A stretch of 64,000 nt of DNA from Roseiarcus sp963806935 (lineage in GTDB: Bacteria; Pseudomonadota; Alphaproteobacteria; Rhizobiales; Beijerinckiaceae): NCBI GenBank assembly GCA_963806935.1, contig CAWEAT010000002.1:124001-188000 (forward strand), given 5' to 3'. Position numbers and translations under genes: made by a program. The notes beneath the pieces are model-generated. The model saw only the letters and a list, made by a program, of their open reading frames with translations, had not been told where the DNA came from and made no database searches. This document shows positions 1 through 8,639 of this stretch, one piece after another. Within the stretch, counting starts at the first letter, position 1. Each line of letters starts with the position of its first letter.

Positions 1-243
1 AGATCGGTTACTAATTTCTTATCCATTTATCGATCCGTAGAAAGAGCCGACCATAGCGGTTCGCCCGCGCGTCCGCAAGGCGGCCTATATCCTCGACGAA
101 CCGGCGGCAAGCCTGGCTCTTTGCTTCCCGCGCCGGCAAAGGCGGCTCCCGAAAATCACTCTCACTCCTATCGCATCGGCGGGATAAAGTGATGGGCGAT
201 TCCAATCGCCGGCGGGCGCGCATTGAGTCGACAAGGAGGGCCG

Positions 244-894
244 ATGAGCACGGGGCAAGAACAGGCCGGCGCGGCGAGGGCGCGAAGATTTCACCTGCCC
301 CACACCCATCTCGAATCCGCGTTCGGAAACGATTGGTTCGGCAAAAAGGCGGAGGATTTCGCCCGCTTCTTCGGCACGCCGACGTTTCTCGTCGGGCAGA
401 CACTCATTGTCGCCATATGGATCTGGATCAATGCGGTAGGCTGGACGCAGTTCGACGTCTACCCGTTCATCCTGCTCAATCTCGCCTTCTCGACCCAGGC
501 TGCTTATGCGGCGCCGTTGATCCTTCTGGCGCAGACGCGCCAGGCCGACCGCGACAAGGTGATGAGCATCGCCGACGCCCAGCATCGCGAGGAGCTTCAC
601 CAGATCAGCGAAACCCGTCAGGCGCAGATGCGTGAGCAAGCCGGAATGCTGATCGAAATGCTGCAGCAGAACACCGCGCTGACCGAGCGCGTCGAAGCCC
701 TGATCAGGCAGAATACCGAGCTCACGGAGACGATCAGAACCCTCGTCGAAAGGATCGAACTCGGTGACGGCCGCGGTCCACACCTGCGTCGCGCCGCCCC
801 CCGCGCGCAGCTGAGCGGCGCTGCCTTCGGATGGAACGTCATTGCGAGGAGTCATAGGGCGTTCGGAAGAACGCCCGTCTTCGACGGGCTATGA
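244..894 (+). CDS. DUF1003 family inner-membrane protein
   Basis: A 216-aa protein. A short soluble N-terminus is followed by two hydrophobic helices (the TFLVGQTLIVAIWIWIN stretch, then a PFILLNLAFSTQAAYAAPLILL stretch split by a short FDVYPF loop). A charged, Gln/Glu-rich segment predicted to be coiled coil follows (about residues 100-175). This order matches the DUF1003 family, whose function is unknown. The ATG at 244 is preferred over an in-frame upstream ATG because AAGGAGGG lies just before it at 232-239. The last 20 or so residues are encoded by a palindromic repeat (see the repeat at 834-976), so the native C-terminus was probably altered by repeat insertion. Family assignment is confident; function is not known. 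Confidence 0.8.
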   Translation: MSTGQEQAGAARARRFHLPHTHLESAFGNDWFGKKAEDFARFFGTPTFLVGQTLIVAIWIWINAVGWTQFDVYPFILLNLAFSTQAAYAAPLILLAQTRQADRDKVMSIADAQHREELHQISETRQAQMREQAGMLIEMLQQNTALTERVEALIRQNTELTETIRTLVERIELGDGRGPHLRRAAPRAQLSGAAFGWNVIARSHRAFGRTPVFDGL

Positions 895-976
895 CGACGA
901 AGCAATCCAGAGAACGAAGGACGCTCTACGATTTATGGATTGCTTCCCCGCGGGCTTGACCCGGGGTCGCAATGAC
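834..976. repeat. Dispersed palindromic repeat, apparently nested
   Basis: An outer repeat of the alphaproteobacterial type (CGTCATTGCGAGGA ... GACGAAGCAATCCAG, then GGATTGCTTCCC ... GGTCGCAATGACGA) is interrupted by a compact REP-like palindrome. In that inner element TCATAG and CTATGA flank two hairpins: GGGCGTTC/GAACGCCC (about 857-876) and CCCGTC/GACGGG (about 874-888). It overlaps the 3' end of the DUF1003 gene and supplies its stop codon. The hairpins are read directly; identity with families seen in other Rhizobiales genomes is from memory. Confidence 0.65.
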
Positions 977-1023
977 GAACACGGTTCGAGCCAAATGCAA
1001 TCCGCTCTGAGCGGCGCCCGTTT

Positions 1024-1788
1024 CTATTTGTCGATGTATTGGATAGTCTGCTCGAGCGCGGCGGGCGACACTTTGAAGAGCCCGGTGTAGGGCATGCCAA
1101 GCTCGAGAATGAGAAAGATTGCAAACGCGATCGATAGCGCGCCGAAAGTGAGGGCGGCGATCACCAACGCGTTGGACTCGGCGTACAGGCCGATGCCGAA
1201 AAAGAGCGCCGCCGTCCAAAAAACCAGGATCGCGATCAGAACCCACGACACCGGGGCGGCGGCCACTTGCAGCGACATCAGCAACCGCGATTGCTCGACC
1301 ATGCTCGCATATTGCTGCGCGGTCGCGAGAGCGGCCTTCTGCGCGTCGGTCGCGGGTTTGAGCGTCGCAAGAAAGTCGGCGATCCCCTGAGCGGCGGCGA
1401 GCGGCGCTGCAACCGTCAACAAACTCGGGTCGCTGTTTCCGCCGCCCCAGAACGCGTCGTAGCCCTTCTGGATTCCGTCCTTGAGCTTGTCGCGCAGGGG
1501 CTTGGTCTCGGGACCATACTGCGCCAGCGCCTGATCAAGCCGCAGAATCTGGGCGGAGAAGTTTTCGAGATTGGTTCTCTGACCGGAAAAATAGCCCCAG
1601 CTGACCCCGATCAGAGTGCCGAGCACAAGCGCCAGCAAAAGGCTGACCAACCCCGAGACCTGGCCCACGACGCCCTTCGTCTCGCCTGACTTGTGCGCCG
1701 ACGTAAGCTGCGACTGCAAAGAGAGCCCGGCGTAAGCCGCGACCATGAACAACGCGAAAATTAGTACGCAGATTAGAACAATGCTCAT
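1024..1788 (-). CDS. DUF4239-type (bestrophin-like domain) membrane protein, copy A
   Basis: A 254-aa protein with an N-terminal hydrophobic helix, a second helix (about residues 42-65), a soluble periplasmic or cytoplasmic segment rich in Gln/Lys/Ala, and two C-terminal helices ending in a conserved PYTGLFKVS-type tail. The architecture matches the DUF4239 family, which has no established function. It is a distant paralogue of the gene at 51722-52492: both share the QLTS/..SGxxxxVVGLxxLLxALVxG core, a LDxALxxYGPE motif, the TDxQKxALA motif and a PYxGxF ending. It has no operon partner here. The start at 1788 gives a good membrane-inserting N-terminus. Confidence 0.65.
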   Translation of the reverse strand: MSIVLICVLIFALFMVAAYAGLSLQSQLTSAHKSGETKGVVGQVSGLVSLLLALVLGTLIGVSWGYFSGQRTNLENFSAQILRLDQALAQYGPETKPLRDKLKDGIQKGYDAFWGGGNSDPSLLTVAAPLAAAQGIADFLATLKPATDAQKAALATAQQYASMVEQSRLLMSLQVAAAPVSWVLIAILVFWTAALFFGIGLYAESNALVIAALTFGALSIAFAIFLILELGMPYTGLFKVSPAALEQTIQYIDK

Positions 1789-1862
1789 CTCTTGCCCCGT
1801 TCCCCTATGCCCTTTGCACGCGCCTACCCGACCCGTTGCGGAAATTCAAGCGAGACCGTCGC

Positions 1863-2835
1863 TCACGCCGGGATTTCCTTCTCGATCGCGCGGACGATCT
1901 CCATGAACGCTCTCGCCGCGGGCGAGAGGGTCCGGCCGCGCCTGGTGACGAAGCCATAGTTGAGGCTGAACCAGGGCGCGACGACCGGCAGCGTCACGCA
2001 CCGTCCCGCCTTGAGCTCGGGTTCGATCTGGGTCGCCGCCGCGCCGCCGATGCCCAGCCCCGCAAGGACGATCCGCTTCGCCGCCGAGAAGGTTTCGACC
2101 AGGATGCGCGGATGGAATCGATCCTGCAGTTCGTCGAACGTGCCGAATGGCTTGCCGAGGACGGGAAGCGCCTTGCGCAGCCTTCCCGGCGAGGCTTGGG
2201 CCGACCCACGGAAAATCCAGGAGGTCCTCGATCGCCAGCGGCCCCCTGCCCGCCAGCGGGTGCTCGGCGCCGCAGAAGAACAACAACTGCCGGCTTCTGG
2301 CCGACAGCACCTCGAGATTGGCGTCGTTCTGGGCTTCCGAGACCTCGGCAAACCCGAGATCAACCGCGCCTTCGCTGACGTCGGCGACGGCGTGTGTCCA
2401 GTTGGCGATTTGCAATTCGACAGACAAGTTGGGATGCTGCGCCGACAGCACGCCGATGGCCCGCTCGCCCGAAATGTCCGCGGGATAGGGGCCCGCGGCG
2501 ATGCGCAATTCGCCGATCTCCAGCCCCTTGGCGAGGGCGACCTCCCGCATCAGCTCATGAAATTCGGCTGCGGCCCGTTCGCCGTGGCGCAGCACGATCT
2601 CGCCAAACGGGGTCGGCGTCACCCCCTGCCGGTCGAACAGGGTAACGCCGAGCTCCGCCTCGAGCTGCTTGAGGCTGCGAGTCAGCGCCGGCTGCGAGAC
2701 GCGGAGCGCTTTCGCGGCGAGGCCGAAATGATGGTGCTTCGCCAAGGCCTTAACGATTTCGATCTGTCGAAGGGAGTGTATTTTTGTCAATGGATTCTCA
2801 AGATCCGATAAGGCGCCATTATTGTCCAATACCAC
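1863..2835 (-). CDS. LysR-family transcriptional regulator (one frameshift)
   Basis: The N-terminal winged helix-turn-helix is clear (SLRQIEIVKALAKHHHFGLA, then AAKALRVSQPALTRSLKQLE), followed by a LysR effector-binding domain starting at ELRIAAGPY. The reading frame changes near 2183. Before it the protein reads to GPSLAGKAAQ; after it the C-terminus continues in another frame (LGKPFGTFDELQDRFHP ... EIVRAIEKEIPA) to a stop at 1863. Combined length is about 310 aa, normal for LysR proteins. The start is uncertain: GTG at 2835 lies inside the palindrome at 2824-2849, whereas TTG at 2790 gives a standard family N-terminus. Divergent from the sulfatase gene, so it is a candidate regulator of it. 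The frameshift may be a sequencing error. Confidence 0.75.
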
Positions 2836-2849
2836 AAATGGTATTGGAC
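2824..2849. promoter_or_regulatory. Palindromic operator candidate between lysR and the sulfatase gene
   Basis: A perfect inverted repeat with 10-bp arms, GTCCAATACC and GGTATTGGAC, is separated by 6 bp (ACAAAT). It contains the LysR-box geometry T-N11-A (ATACC-N6-GGTAT) and lies in the divergent region between the LysR gene and the sulfatase start at 2911. The symmetry is read directly; binding by the adjacent regulator is inference from the usual autoregulatory arrangement. Confidence 0.5.
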
Positions 2850-2910
2850 TGGCGAATTCATTTCATATACGTGCCACCGGTCGAACGGGGACTTATCGAC
2901 GGGGAGCAAG

Positions 2911-4523
2911 ATGACATTCAGTTTGAAAAATTGCGTGGCGGCTTCGGCCTTGGCGACGTTGGCGCTCGCTGAGCGCGGCGGGCGCGGCGCACGCCCAGGC
3001 GCAGAAGCCGAACATTCTCGTCATCATGGGCGACGATATCGGCTACTGGAACATCAGCGCCTACAATCGCGGAATGATGGGCTATCGCACGCCCAACATC
3101 GACCGCATCGCCAGCGAAGGCGGCGATCTTCACCGACTATTACGCCCAGCAATCCTGCACCGCCGGCCGCGCGGCCTTCATCACCGGCCAGAGCCCGATC
3201 CGTACCGGCCTGCTCAAGGTCGGGCTGCCGTCGGCGAAGGAGGGCCTCTCGGACAAGGACCCGACCCTGGCCGAATTGCTCAAGCCCGAGGGCTACGTGA
3301 CCGGCCAGTTCGGCAAGAACCATCTCGGCGACCGCAACGAATTCCTGCCCACCGTGCACGGCTTCGACGAGTTCTTCGGCAACCTCTATCACCTCAACGC
3401 CGAGGAAGAGCCCGAAAACCCGGACTATCCGAAGGCGTCAGAATATCCGAACTTCGCGCAAGAATTTCGGCCCGCGCGGCGTGCTCAAATGCGTCGCGAC
3501 CGCGACCGAGAACTCCCGGCGACGATCCGCGCTTCGGGCCCTGGGGCAAGCAGAAATGCGAGGACACCGGCCCGATCACCAAGAAGCGGATGGAGACGGT
3601 GGACGGGGAGTTCCTCGACGCCTCGCTCGACTTCATCGACCGCGCCAATAAGGACAAGAAGCCGTTCTTCGTCTGGTTCAACTCGACCCGGATGCACATC
3701 TTCACCCATCTGAAGCCGGAGTCGCTGGGCAAGACCGGCCTCGGCACCTATCCCGACGGCATGGTCGAGCATGACGGAATGGTCGGCCAGCTCCTAAAGA
3801 AGCTCGACGATCTCGGCATCGCCGACAACACGATCGTGATCTACACCACCGACAACGGCGCCGAGGCGTTCTCGTGGCCCGACGGCGGCACGACGCCGTT
3901 CCGCAGCGAGAAGAACAGCAACTGGGAAGGCGGCTATCGCGTGCCCGCGATGGTGCGCTGGCCCGGCGTGACCAAGCCGCACACCGAGATCAACGGCGTC
4001 TTTTCTTCCGAGGACTGGGTGCCAACGCTGGTTGCGGCCGCGGGCGAGCCGGACGTCACGCAGAAGCTGCTCAACGGTTACGACGCTGCCGGCAAGACCT
4101 TCAAGGTCCATCTGGACGGCTTCGACCAGCACGATTGTCTCGCCGGCGGACCGACCAAGCGCCATTCGTTCTTCTACTGGACCGACGACGGCGATCTCGC
4201 GGGGCTCCGCTACGATCAATGGAAGGTGGTCTTCCTCGAGCAGCAGCATGAAGGCTTGCGCGTCTGGCAGGAGCCGCTTGTGCCGCTGCGGGCGCCCTCT
4301 TCTCGTCAATCTTCGCACCGATCCGTTTGAGAAAGCGATGCTCGAATCCGGCGAATACGAGAAGTGGTACGTCGAGCGCATGTTCGTGATGGCGCCGGCG
4401 CAGGCGATCGTTGCACGTGAACTGCAGACGTTCAAGGACTTCCCGCCGCGCCAGAAGCCGGGGAGTTTCTCCGTCGGCGACGCCTTGGACAAGCTCCTGA
4501 ACGCCGAGCACAGCAGCAACTGA
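2911..4523 (+). CDS. Exported arylsulfatase-type sulfatase (several frameshifts)
   Basis: A type I sulfatase of the alkaline-phosphatase superfamily that would hydrolyse sulfate esters in the periplasm after Cys-to-formylglycine conversion. The parts, in three alternating frames, are: a signal peptide (MTFSLKNCVAASALATLALA), the metal-binding start (PNILVIMGDDIGYWN), the signature CTAGR at 3156-3170 that supplies the formylglycine cysteine, and the active-site TTDNGAE. Total is about 535 aa, normal for the family. Frame changes are needed near 2970-3000, 3120, 3480 and 4300. The order of all domains is preserved, so this is either a recent pseudogene or an error-laden sequence. No sulfatase-maturing enzyme is seen in the window. 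It is divergent from a LysR gene and upstream of an exported HAD protein. Confidence 0.8.
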
Positions 4524-4565
4524 CCGAGACGCGAGCCGCCGCCAGGCTGGCTTGGGGGGATCGAT

Positions 4566-4886
4566 ATGTCTTGTTCCGTCCTTCGGCGAATTTGGCTGTC
4601 TGTGGTCTTCGCGACAACGCTCGGCGTCCTTGGCGTGAGCGAAGGTCACGCTCAGGAATCGCGAACATTCCTCATACCGGCGACGACGGGTTATGGCGTC
4701 GATGAGTGTCTCGACGCCAGCGGCGAGTGCGGCGCGACGGTCGCGAACGCATTGTGCAATGCCTACGGGCAGGGCGTCGCACTCGAGTTCGGCCGATACG
4801 GGGTCGACAAGTCCGGCGCCTCGAACGCGTCATGGCCGGCTCCGAAACGGTACTACGTCGATTGTTCTGTGACTGAGCCTCATTGA
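4566..4886 (+). CDS. Small secreted Cys-containing protein of unknown function
   Basis: A 106-aa protein with an obvious Sec signal peptide (about residues 1-30, hydrophobic LSVVFATTLGVLGV core, cleavage after GHA). The mature part of about 76 aa has four cysteines (DECL, GECG, ALCN, DCS) that could form two disulfides. The start at 4566 follows a GGGGGA ribosome-binding sequence. It lies 42 bp after the sulfatase stop. I recognise no named family, although the GYGVDECLDASGEC pattern resembles short hypothetical exported proteins of Rhizobiales. Function unknown. Confidence 0.6.
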   Translation: MSCSVLRRIWLSVVFATTLGVLGVSEGHAQESRTFLIPATTGYGVDECLDASGECGATVANALCNAYGQGVALEFGRYGVDKSGASNASWPAPKRYYVDCSVTEPH

Positions 4887-5036
4887 CGACGCGCCAAGCT
4901 CGACGCGGCAGGCCGAGTTGGGTTGTGGCGACACGGCGGAAAATGATGGACGCGCCGCGGGTCAGGCGTCGCTTTCCGGCCAATCGGCGCTTCGCTCGTG
5001 CTATCAAGGGCGCTCCATCGCCCGAGGATTATCGAG

Positions 5037-6032
5037 ATGAAAAACCGCCAGTGGCTGCTCGCCAAGCGTCCGGACGGCGCGCTCAAGGATAGCGATTTCA
5101 CCTTCGTCGAGACGGAAGCGCCCGCGCCCGGCGAGGGCGAGGTCGTCATCCGCAATCTGATCCTGTCCTGCGACCCGACCCAGCGCGCGTGGATCGCCGG
5201 CGACACCTATCTGCCGGCGGTCAAGATCGGCGAGGTCGTGCGCTCGTTCGGCGCGGGCCGGATCGAAGCGTCGAACAGTCCCGCCTTCAAGGTCGGCGAT
5301 GTCGTGCTCGGCCTCGTGGGCTGGCAGGACTATGTCGTGACGAAGCCGATCGCCTTGAACAAGCTGCCCCCCGGCGCGCCGATCGAACTCGCGATGGGCG
5401 TCCTCGGCATGATCGGCATAACCGCCTATTTCGGCCTTCTCGACGTCGGCCGCCCGGTCGCCGGCGAAACCGTCGTCGTCTCCGGCGCCGCCGGCGCGAC
5501 CGGCTCGCTCGTCGGCCAGATCGCCAAGATCAAGGGCTGCCGCGTGATTGGCGTCGCCGGCGGAGCGGAGAAGTGCCGCTGGCTCACGCAGGAACTCGGG
5601 CTCGACGCGGCGATCGACTACAAGGCGGAGAACGTGAAGGCGCGGCTCAAGGAGCTTTGCCCGAAAGGCATCGACATCTTCTTCGACAACGTCGGCGGCG
5701 ACATTCTCGACGCGGCGCTTGGGCGGCTTGCGATGCGGGGGCGGGTCGTCCTTTGCGGCGGCATCTCGGCTTACGACACCGCCGAGCCGCCGCCAGGACC
5801 GAGGAACTACCTCAACCTCGTCTCGAAGCGCGGGCGAATGGAAGGCTTCCTCGTCACCGACTACATGCCGCGCGCGGCCGAGGCGATCGGCGCCCTCTCG
5901 GGCTGGATCAAGGAGGGCAAGCTCAAGCACCGGGTCGACGTGCAGCAGGGTCTTGAGAACGCGCCGGCGACGCTCAGGCGCCTGTTCGAAGGCAAGAACG
6001 AGGGCAAGCAGCTCCTGCGGATCGCGGAATAG
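5037..6032 (+). CDS. NADP-dependent MDR oxidoreductase (leukotriene B4 dehydrogenase/CurA type)
   Basis: A 331-aa zinc-independent medium-chain reductase, probably reducing the C=C bond of alpha,beta-unsaturated carbonyls with NADPH. Visible marks are the N-terminal RQWLLAKRPDG, the family motif CDPTQRAW, the nucleotide-binding VSGAAGATGSLVGQIAK and the FDNVGGDILDAAL segment. The length fits the family (about 330-345 aa). The ATG at 5037 is chosen because GAGGA lies 8 nt upstream and family members start with this MKNRQW-like sequence. It sits alone between a secreted protein and a palindromic repeat. The family call is strong; the substrate is unknown. Confidence 0.88.
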   Translation: MKNRQWLLAKRPDGALKDSDFTFVETEAPAPGEGEVVIRNLILSCDPTQRAWIAGDTYLPAVKIGEVVRSFGAGRIEASNSPAFKVGDVVLGLVGWQDYVVTKPIALNKLPPGAPIELAMGVLGMIGITAYFGLLDVGRPVAGETVVVSGAAGATGSLVGQIAKIKGCRVIGVAGGAEKCRWLTQELGLDAAIDYKAENVKARLKELCPKGIDIFFDNVGGDILDAALGRLAMRGRVVLCGGISAYDTAEPPPGPRNYLNLVSKRGRMEGFLVTDYMPRAAEAIGALSGWIKEGKLKHRVDVQQGLENAPATLRRLFEGKNEGKQLLRIAE

Positions 6033-6040
6033 GCGTTGCG

Positions 6041-6163
6041 TTGTAGGGCCGGGTCGCTGACCGGCCTCGCCGCGGTCACCAACCGCGCCCGACAAGTCGA
6101 GGAGCCCGTGTAGGGCCAGGTCGCTGACCCGGCCTCGGCGCGGTCAGCGACCGCGCCCTACAA
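6041..6163. repeat. Dispersed inverted repeat (TAGGGC..GGTCGCTGACC type)
   Basis: The outer arms TTGTAGGGC (6041-6049) and GCCCTACAA (6155-6163) are perfect inverted copies. Inside, GGTCGCTGACC-like and GGTCAGCGACC-like segments occur in two half-copies (6051-6090 and 6118-6153). It fills the gap between the MDR oxidoreductase and the HAD gene and could act as a bidirectional transcription barrier. This class of GGTCGCTGACC repeat is seen in many GC-rich genomes. Confidence 0.7.
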
Positions 6164-6178
6164 AGTTGGGAGACAATA

Positions 6179-7201
6179 ATGAAGACCAACCGGCGCGAGT
6201 TCGCCGCCCTCTTGCTCGGCGCGGCGGCGAGCGCGGCTGTCGCGGGACCCGCGGCCGCTCAGGGCGACCCCCTGCCCTCCTGGAACGACGGCGCGGCGAA
6301 GCAGGCTATCCTCAAGTTTGTTCACGCGACGACCGACGCCGGAAGCCCCGAGTTCGTCCTGCCCGCGGAGCGCATCGCGACCTTCGACCAGGACGGCACG
6401 CTCTGGGTCGAGCATCCGATCTATACCCAGCTCGTCTATTGCTTCGATCGCGTGCCGGAGGTCGCGAAGGCCAAGCCCGAGCTTGCAAACCAAGAGCCGT
6501 TCAAGACCGTGCTATCGCGGGATCGCGAGGCGATCGCCAAACTGTCGATGGACGATCTCATCAAGATCGTAGCCGCGACGCTGACGGCGATCGACGTCGA
6601 TGCGTTCCGCGATCAGGTCGCCGCCTGGATCAAGGACGCGCGCGATCCGCGCTGGAAGCGGCCTTACACCGAACTCGTCTATCAGCCGCAGATCGAGCTG
6701 CTCAATCATCTGCGCGCCAATGGCTTCAAGACCTACATCGTCACCGGCGGCGGGCAGGATTTCGTCCGCGCCTATGCGGAGGGCGTTTACGGCATTCCGC
6801 CCGAGCAGGTGGTCGGCACAATGGGCGGCGTCAGCTACCAGTATGGCGCCGACGGACGCCCGATGCTGATCAAGGAGCCGAAGCTTCTGCTCAACGACGA
6901 CAACGCGGGCAAGCCCGAGGGCATTCATCTCATGATCGGCCGCCGGCCTTATCTCGCCTTCGGCAATTCGACCGGCGACCGGCAGATGCTCGAATATACC
7001 AAGGCCGGCGCCGGCCCCCGGCTCGCGATGCTCGTCCTGCACGACGACGCCGCGCGCGAATACGCCTACGGGCCCGCGCGAGGGCTTCCCGACACCAAGA
7101 TCGGCCGCTTTCCCCCGGAGCTCGACGACGAGGCGACCAAGGACGGCTGGTTCGTCGTCAGCATGAAGAACGACTGGAAGCGCATCTTCGCCTTCGAGTA
7201 G
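6179..7201 (+). CDS. Tat-exported HAD-superfamily hydrolase
   Basis: A 340-aa protein with a twin-arginine signal (TNRREFAALLLGAAASAAV, cleavage near AAAQG) and a complete HAD phosphatase core. Motif I is FDQDGTLW (nucleophile Asp and general acid Asp), motif II is the VTGGG strand, and motif IV is FGNSTGD. It is therefore a periplasmic phosphatase or phosphotransferase of the haloacid-dehalogenase fold, exported folded. It follows the palindromic repeat with an AGGAGA-like sequence upstream (GGGAGACAATA). Such exported HAD proteins are often found near secreted sulfatases, as here. Substrate unknown. Confidence 0.8.
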   Translation: MKTNRREFAALLLGAAASAAVAGPAAAQGDPLPSWNDGAAKQAILKFVHATTDAGSPEFVLPAERIATFDQDGTLWVEHPIYTQLVYCFDRVPEVAKAKPELANQEPFKTVLSRDREAIAKLSMDDLIKIVAATLTAIDVDAFRDQVAAWIKDARDPRWKRPYTELVYQPQIELLNHLRANGFKTYIVTGGGQDFVRAYAEGVYGIPPEQVVGTMGGVSYQYGADGRPMLIKEPKLLLNDDNAGKPEGIHLMIGRRPYLAFGNSTGDRQMLEYTKAGAGPRLAMLVLHDDAAREYAYGPARGLPDTKIGRFPPELDDEATKDGWFVVSMKNDWKRIFAFE

Positions 7202-7254
7202 CGCATGATCCGTCGCGGTCGAATCGCGTCATTGCGGGGAGCGCGAACCGACGA

Positions 7255-8586
7255 TTATTTGGACGGACCTTGTTCGATTGCCGTCGCAACAGTTCCATCG
7301 GCCGGCAATGAGCTCTCGCGAAGCGACTCGTAGATCGGCGGGTCTTTCAAAAGCGCCGCCGCCAGCATGGCCATCGAGCAGGCGCAGAGCATCGGCAGCA
7401 GCATCGAGACGCTGCCGGTCATCTCGGTTGCGAGCACGATGCCGGTGACTGGCGCGCGCACGACGCCGCTGAAGAAAGCGGCGATGCCGACGACCGCAAA
7501 CGCCTCGGGCTGAACATTGACATAAGGGATCAGCGCGCGGCAGGCGGCTCCGCACAGGAACCCGAATTGCGCGCCCAGGACGAGCATGGGCGCGAAGAGA
7601 CCGCCCGGAGTTCCCGCCGCATACGACACGGGGCCGAGCGCAAACCGGATCAGGAAAGCGGCGGGAAGGGCGGCGAGCGGCGTTGCGCCCGTGAGGACGC
7701 CCTGCGTGATTTCGTCCCCGCCTCCCACCACGCCCGGCGCGAACCATCCGAGCGCCCCTACCGCCAAGCCGACCAATGCGGCGCGCAGATCGACATGGGC
7801 GAAGATCAACCGGCCCGCGGCCGCGCGCGTCCCGAGCAGCAGCCGGTTATAGGCGACGGCCAGAAGCCCCGCGAAGGCGCCGAAGACGAAATAGAGCGGT
7901 CTTGTTTGCGCGTCTCCGTAAGCAAGCCCGCTCACGGTGAAGTCCGGCGCGTCGCCGATCAGCAGGCGCGCCACCCCGATCGCGGTCGCGGAAGCGCCCA
8001 GCGCAGCGACAGCGATGCGTCGCTCGAATCGCTGCACCAATTCCTCGAGGACGAAGACCGCGCCGGCGATCGGCGCATTGAAGGCGGTGCCAAGCCCCGC
8101 GCCGGCTCCCGCGGCGAACAGCACCCTGCAGTCTGGCCAGCTTCGGCCGAACAGCTTGCCGACAAAATAAGCGAGGCTCGCGCCCATCTGGACGGTCGGG
8201 CCCTCGCGGCCGAGCGCGAGGCCGGAGCCGATGGCGAGCAGCCCGCCGAAGAACTTGACCGGAATCACGCGAAAGCTGACCGGACGAAGCTCGCCGCGCA
8301 GAACGGCCTCGACATGAGGGATGCCGCTGCCGGCCGCTTGCGGCGAGAACCGGCGCACCAGCCAGCCGGCAACTGCGGTCGCGCTCGCGCAGGCAGCGAC
8401 GACAACAAGGAAGCCGCCGGCCCCCTGGCCGTGAGCCCATCCGATCAGGAGGTTGCGAAGCTGGTCCGCCTGTTCAAGCCCGAGGCGGAAGATCGCTCCG
8501 ACAATCCCCGCAACCGCGCCGGCGACGAGCGCAAGCATGGCGAGCGCGAGCAGACTTCCCTCGTCATGACCCTCGCCGTCCGTCAT
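7255..8586 (-). CDS. clcA: ClC-family H+/Cl- exchange transporter
   Basis: A 443-aa polytopic membrane protein with the three ClC signatures in order: GSGIPHVE, GREGPTVQMGA (with the external gating Glu) and GGLFAPML. The proton glutamate is present in the FNAPIAGAVFVLEEL helix, which points to a coupled 2Cl-/H+ antiporter rather than a passive channel (known for Escherichia coli ClcA). No CBS domains are attached. Length fits bacterial ClcA-like proteins. The role is probably in acid resistance or charge compensation. It is transcribed towards the HAD gene, convergent. Confidence 0.9.
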   Translation of the reverse strand: MTDGEGHDEGSLLALAMLALVAGAVAGIVGAIFRLGLEQADQLRNLLIGWAHGQGAGGFLVVVAACASATAVAGWLVRRFSPQAAGSGIPHVEAVLRGELRPVSFRVIPVKFFGGLLAIGSGLALGREGPTVQMGASLAYFVGKLFGRSWPDCRVLFAAGAGAGLGTAFNAPIAGAVFVLEELVQRFERRIAVAALGASATAIGVARLLIGDAPDFTVSGLAYGDAQTRPLYFVFGAFAGLLAVAYNRLLLGTRAAAGRLIFAHVDLRAALVGLAVGALGWFAPGVVGGGDEITQGVLTGATPLAALPAAFLIRFALGPVSYAAGTPGGLFAPMLVLGAQFGFLCGAACRALIPYVNVQPEAFAVVGIAAFFSGVVRAPVTGIVLATEMTGSVSMLLPMLCACSMAMLAAALLKDPPIYESLRESSLPADGTVATAIEQGPSK

Positions 8587-8639
8587 TGGCTCCCGGTCTC
8601 GCTCTCAAGGCGCACGAGGCGCGATCGAGGGCGCCCAAC

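Noticed and set aside
1..243. Possible gene or RNA at the left edge
   Set aside because: Frames on both strands here are antisense extensions of the DUF1003 region; no promoter, tRNA fold or family match seen.
2911..4523. Programmed ribosomal frameshifting in the sulfatase
   Set aside because: Four changes in both directions without slippery heptamers are implausible as programmed events; error or decay is simpler.
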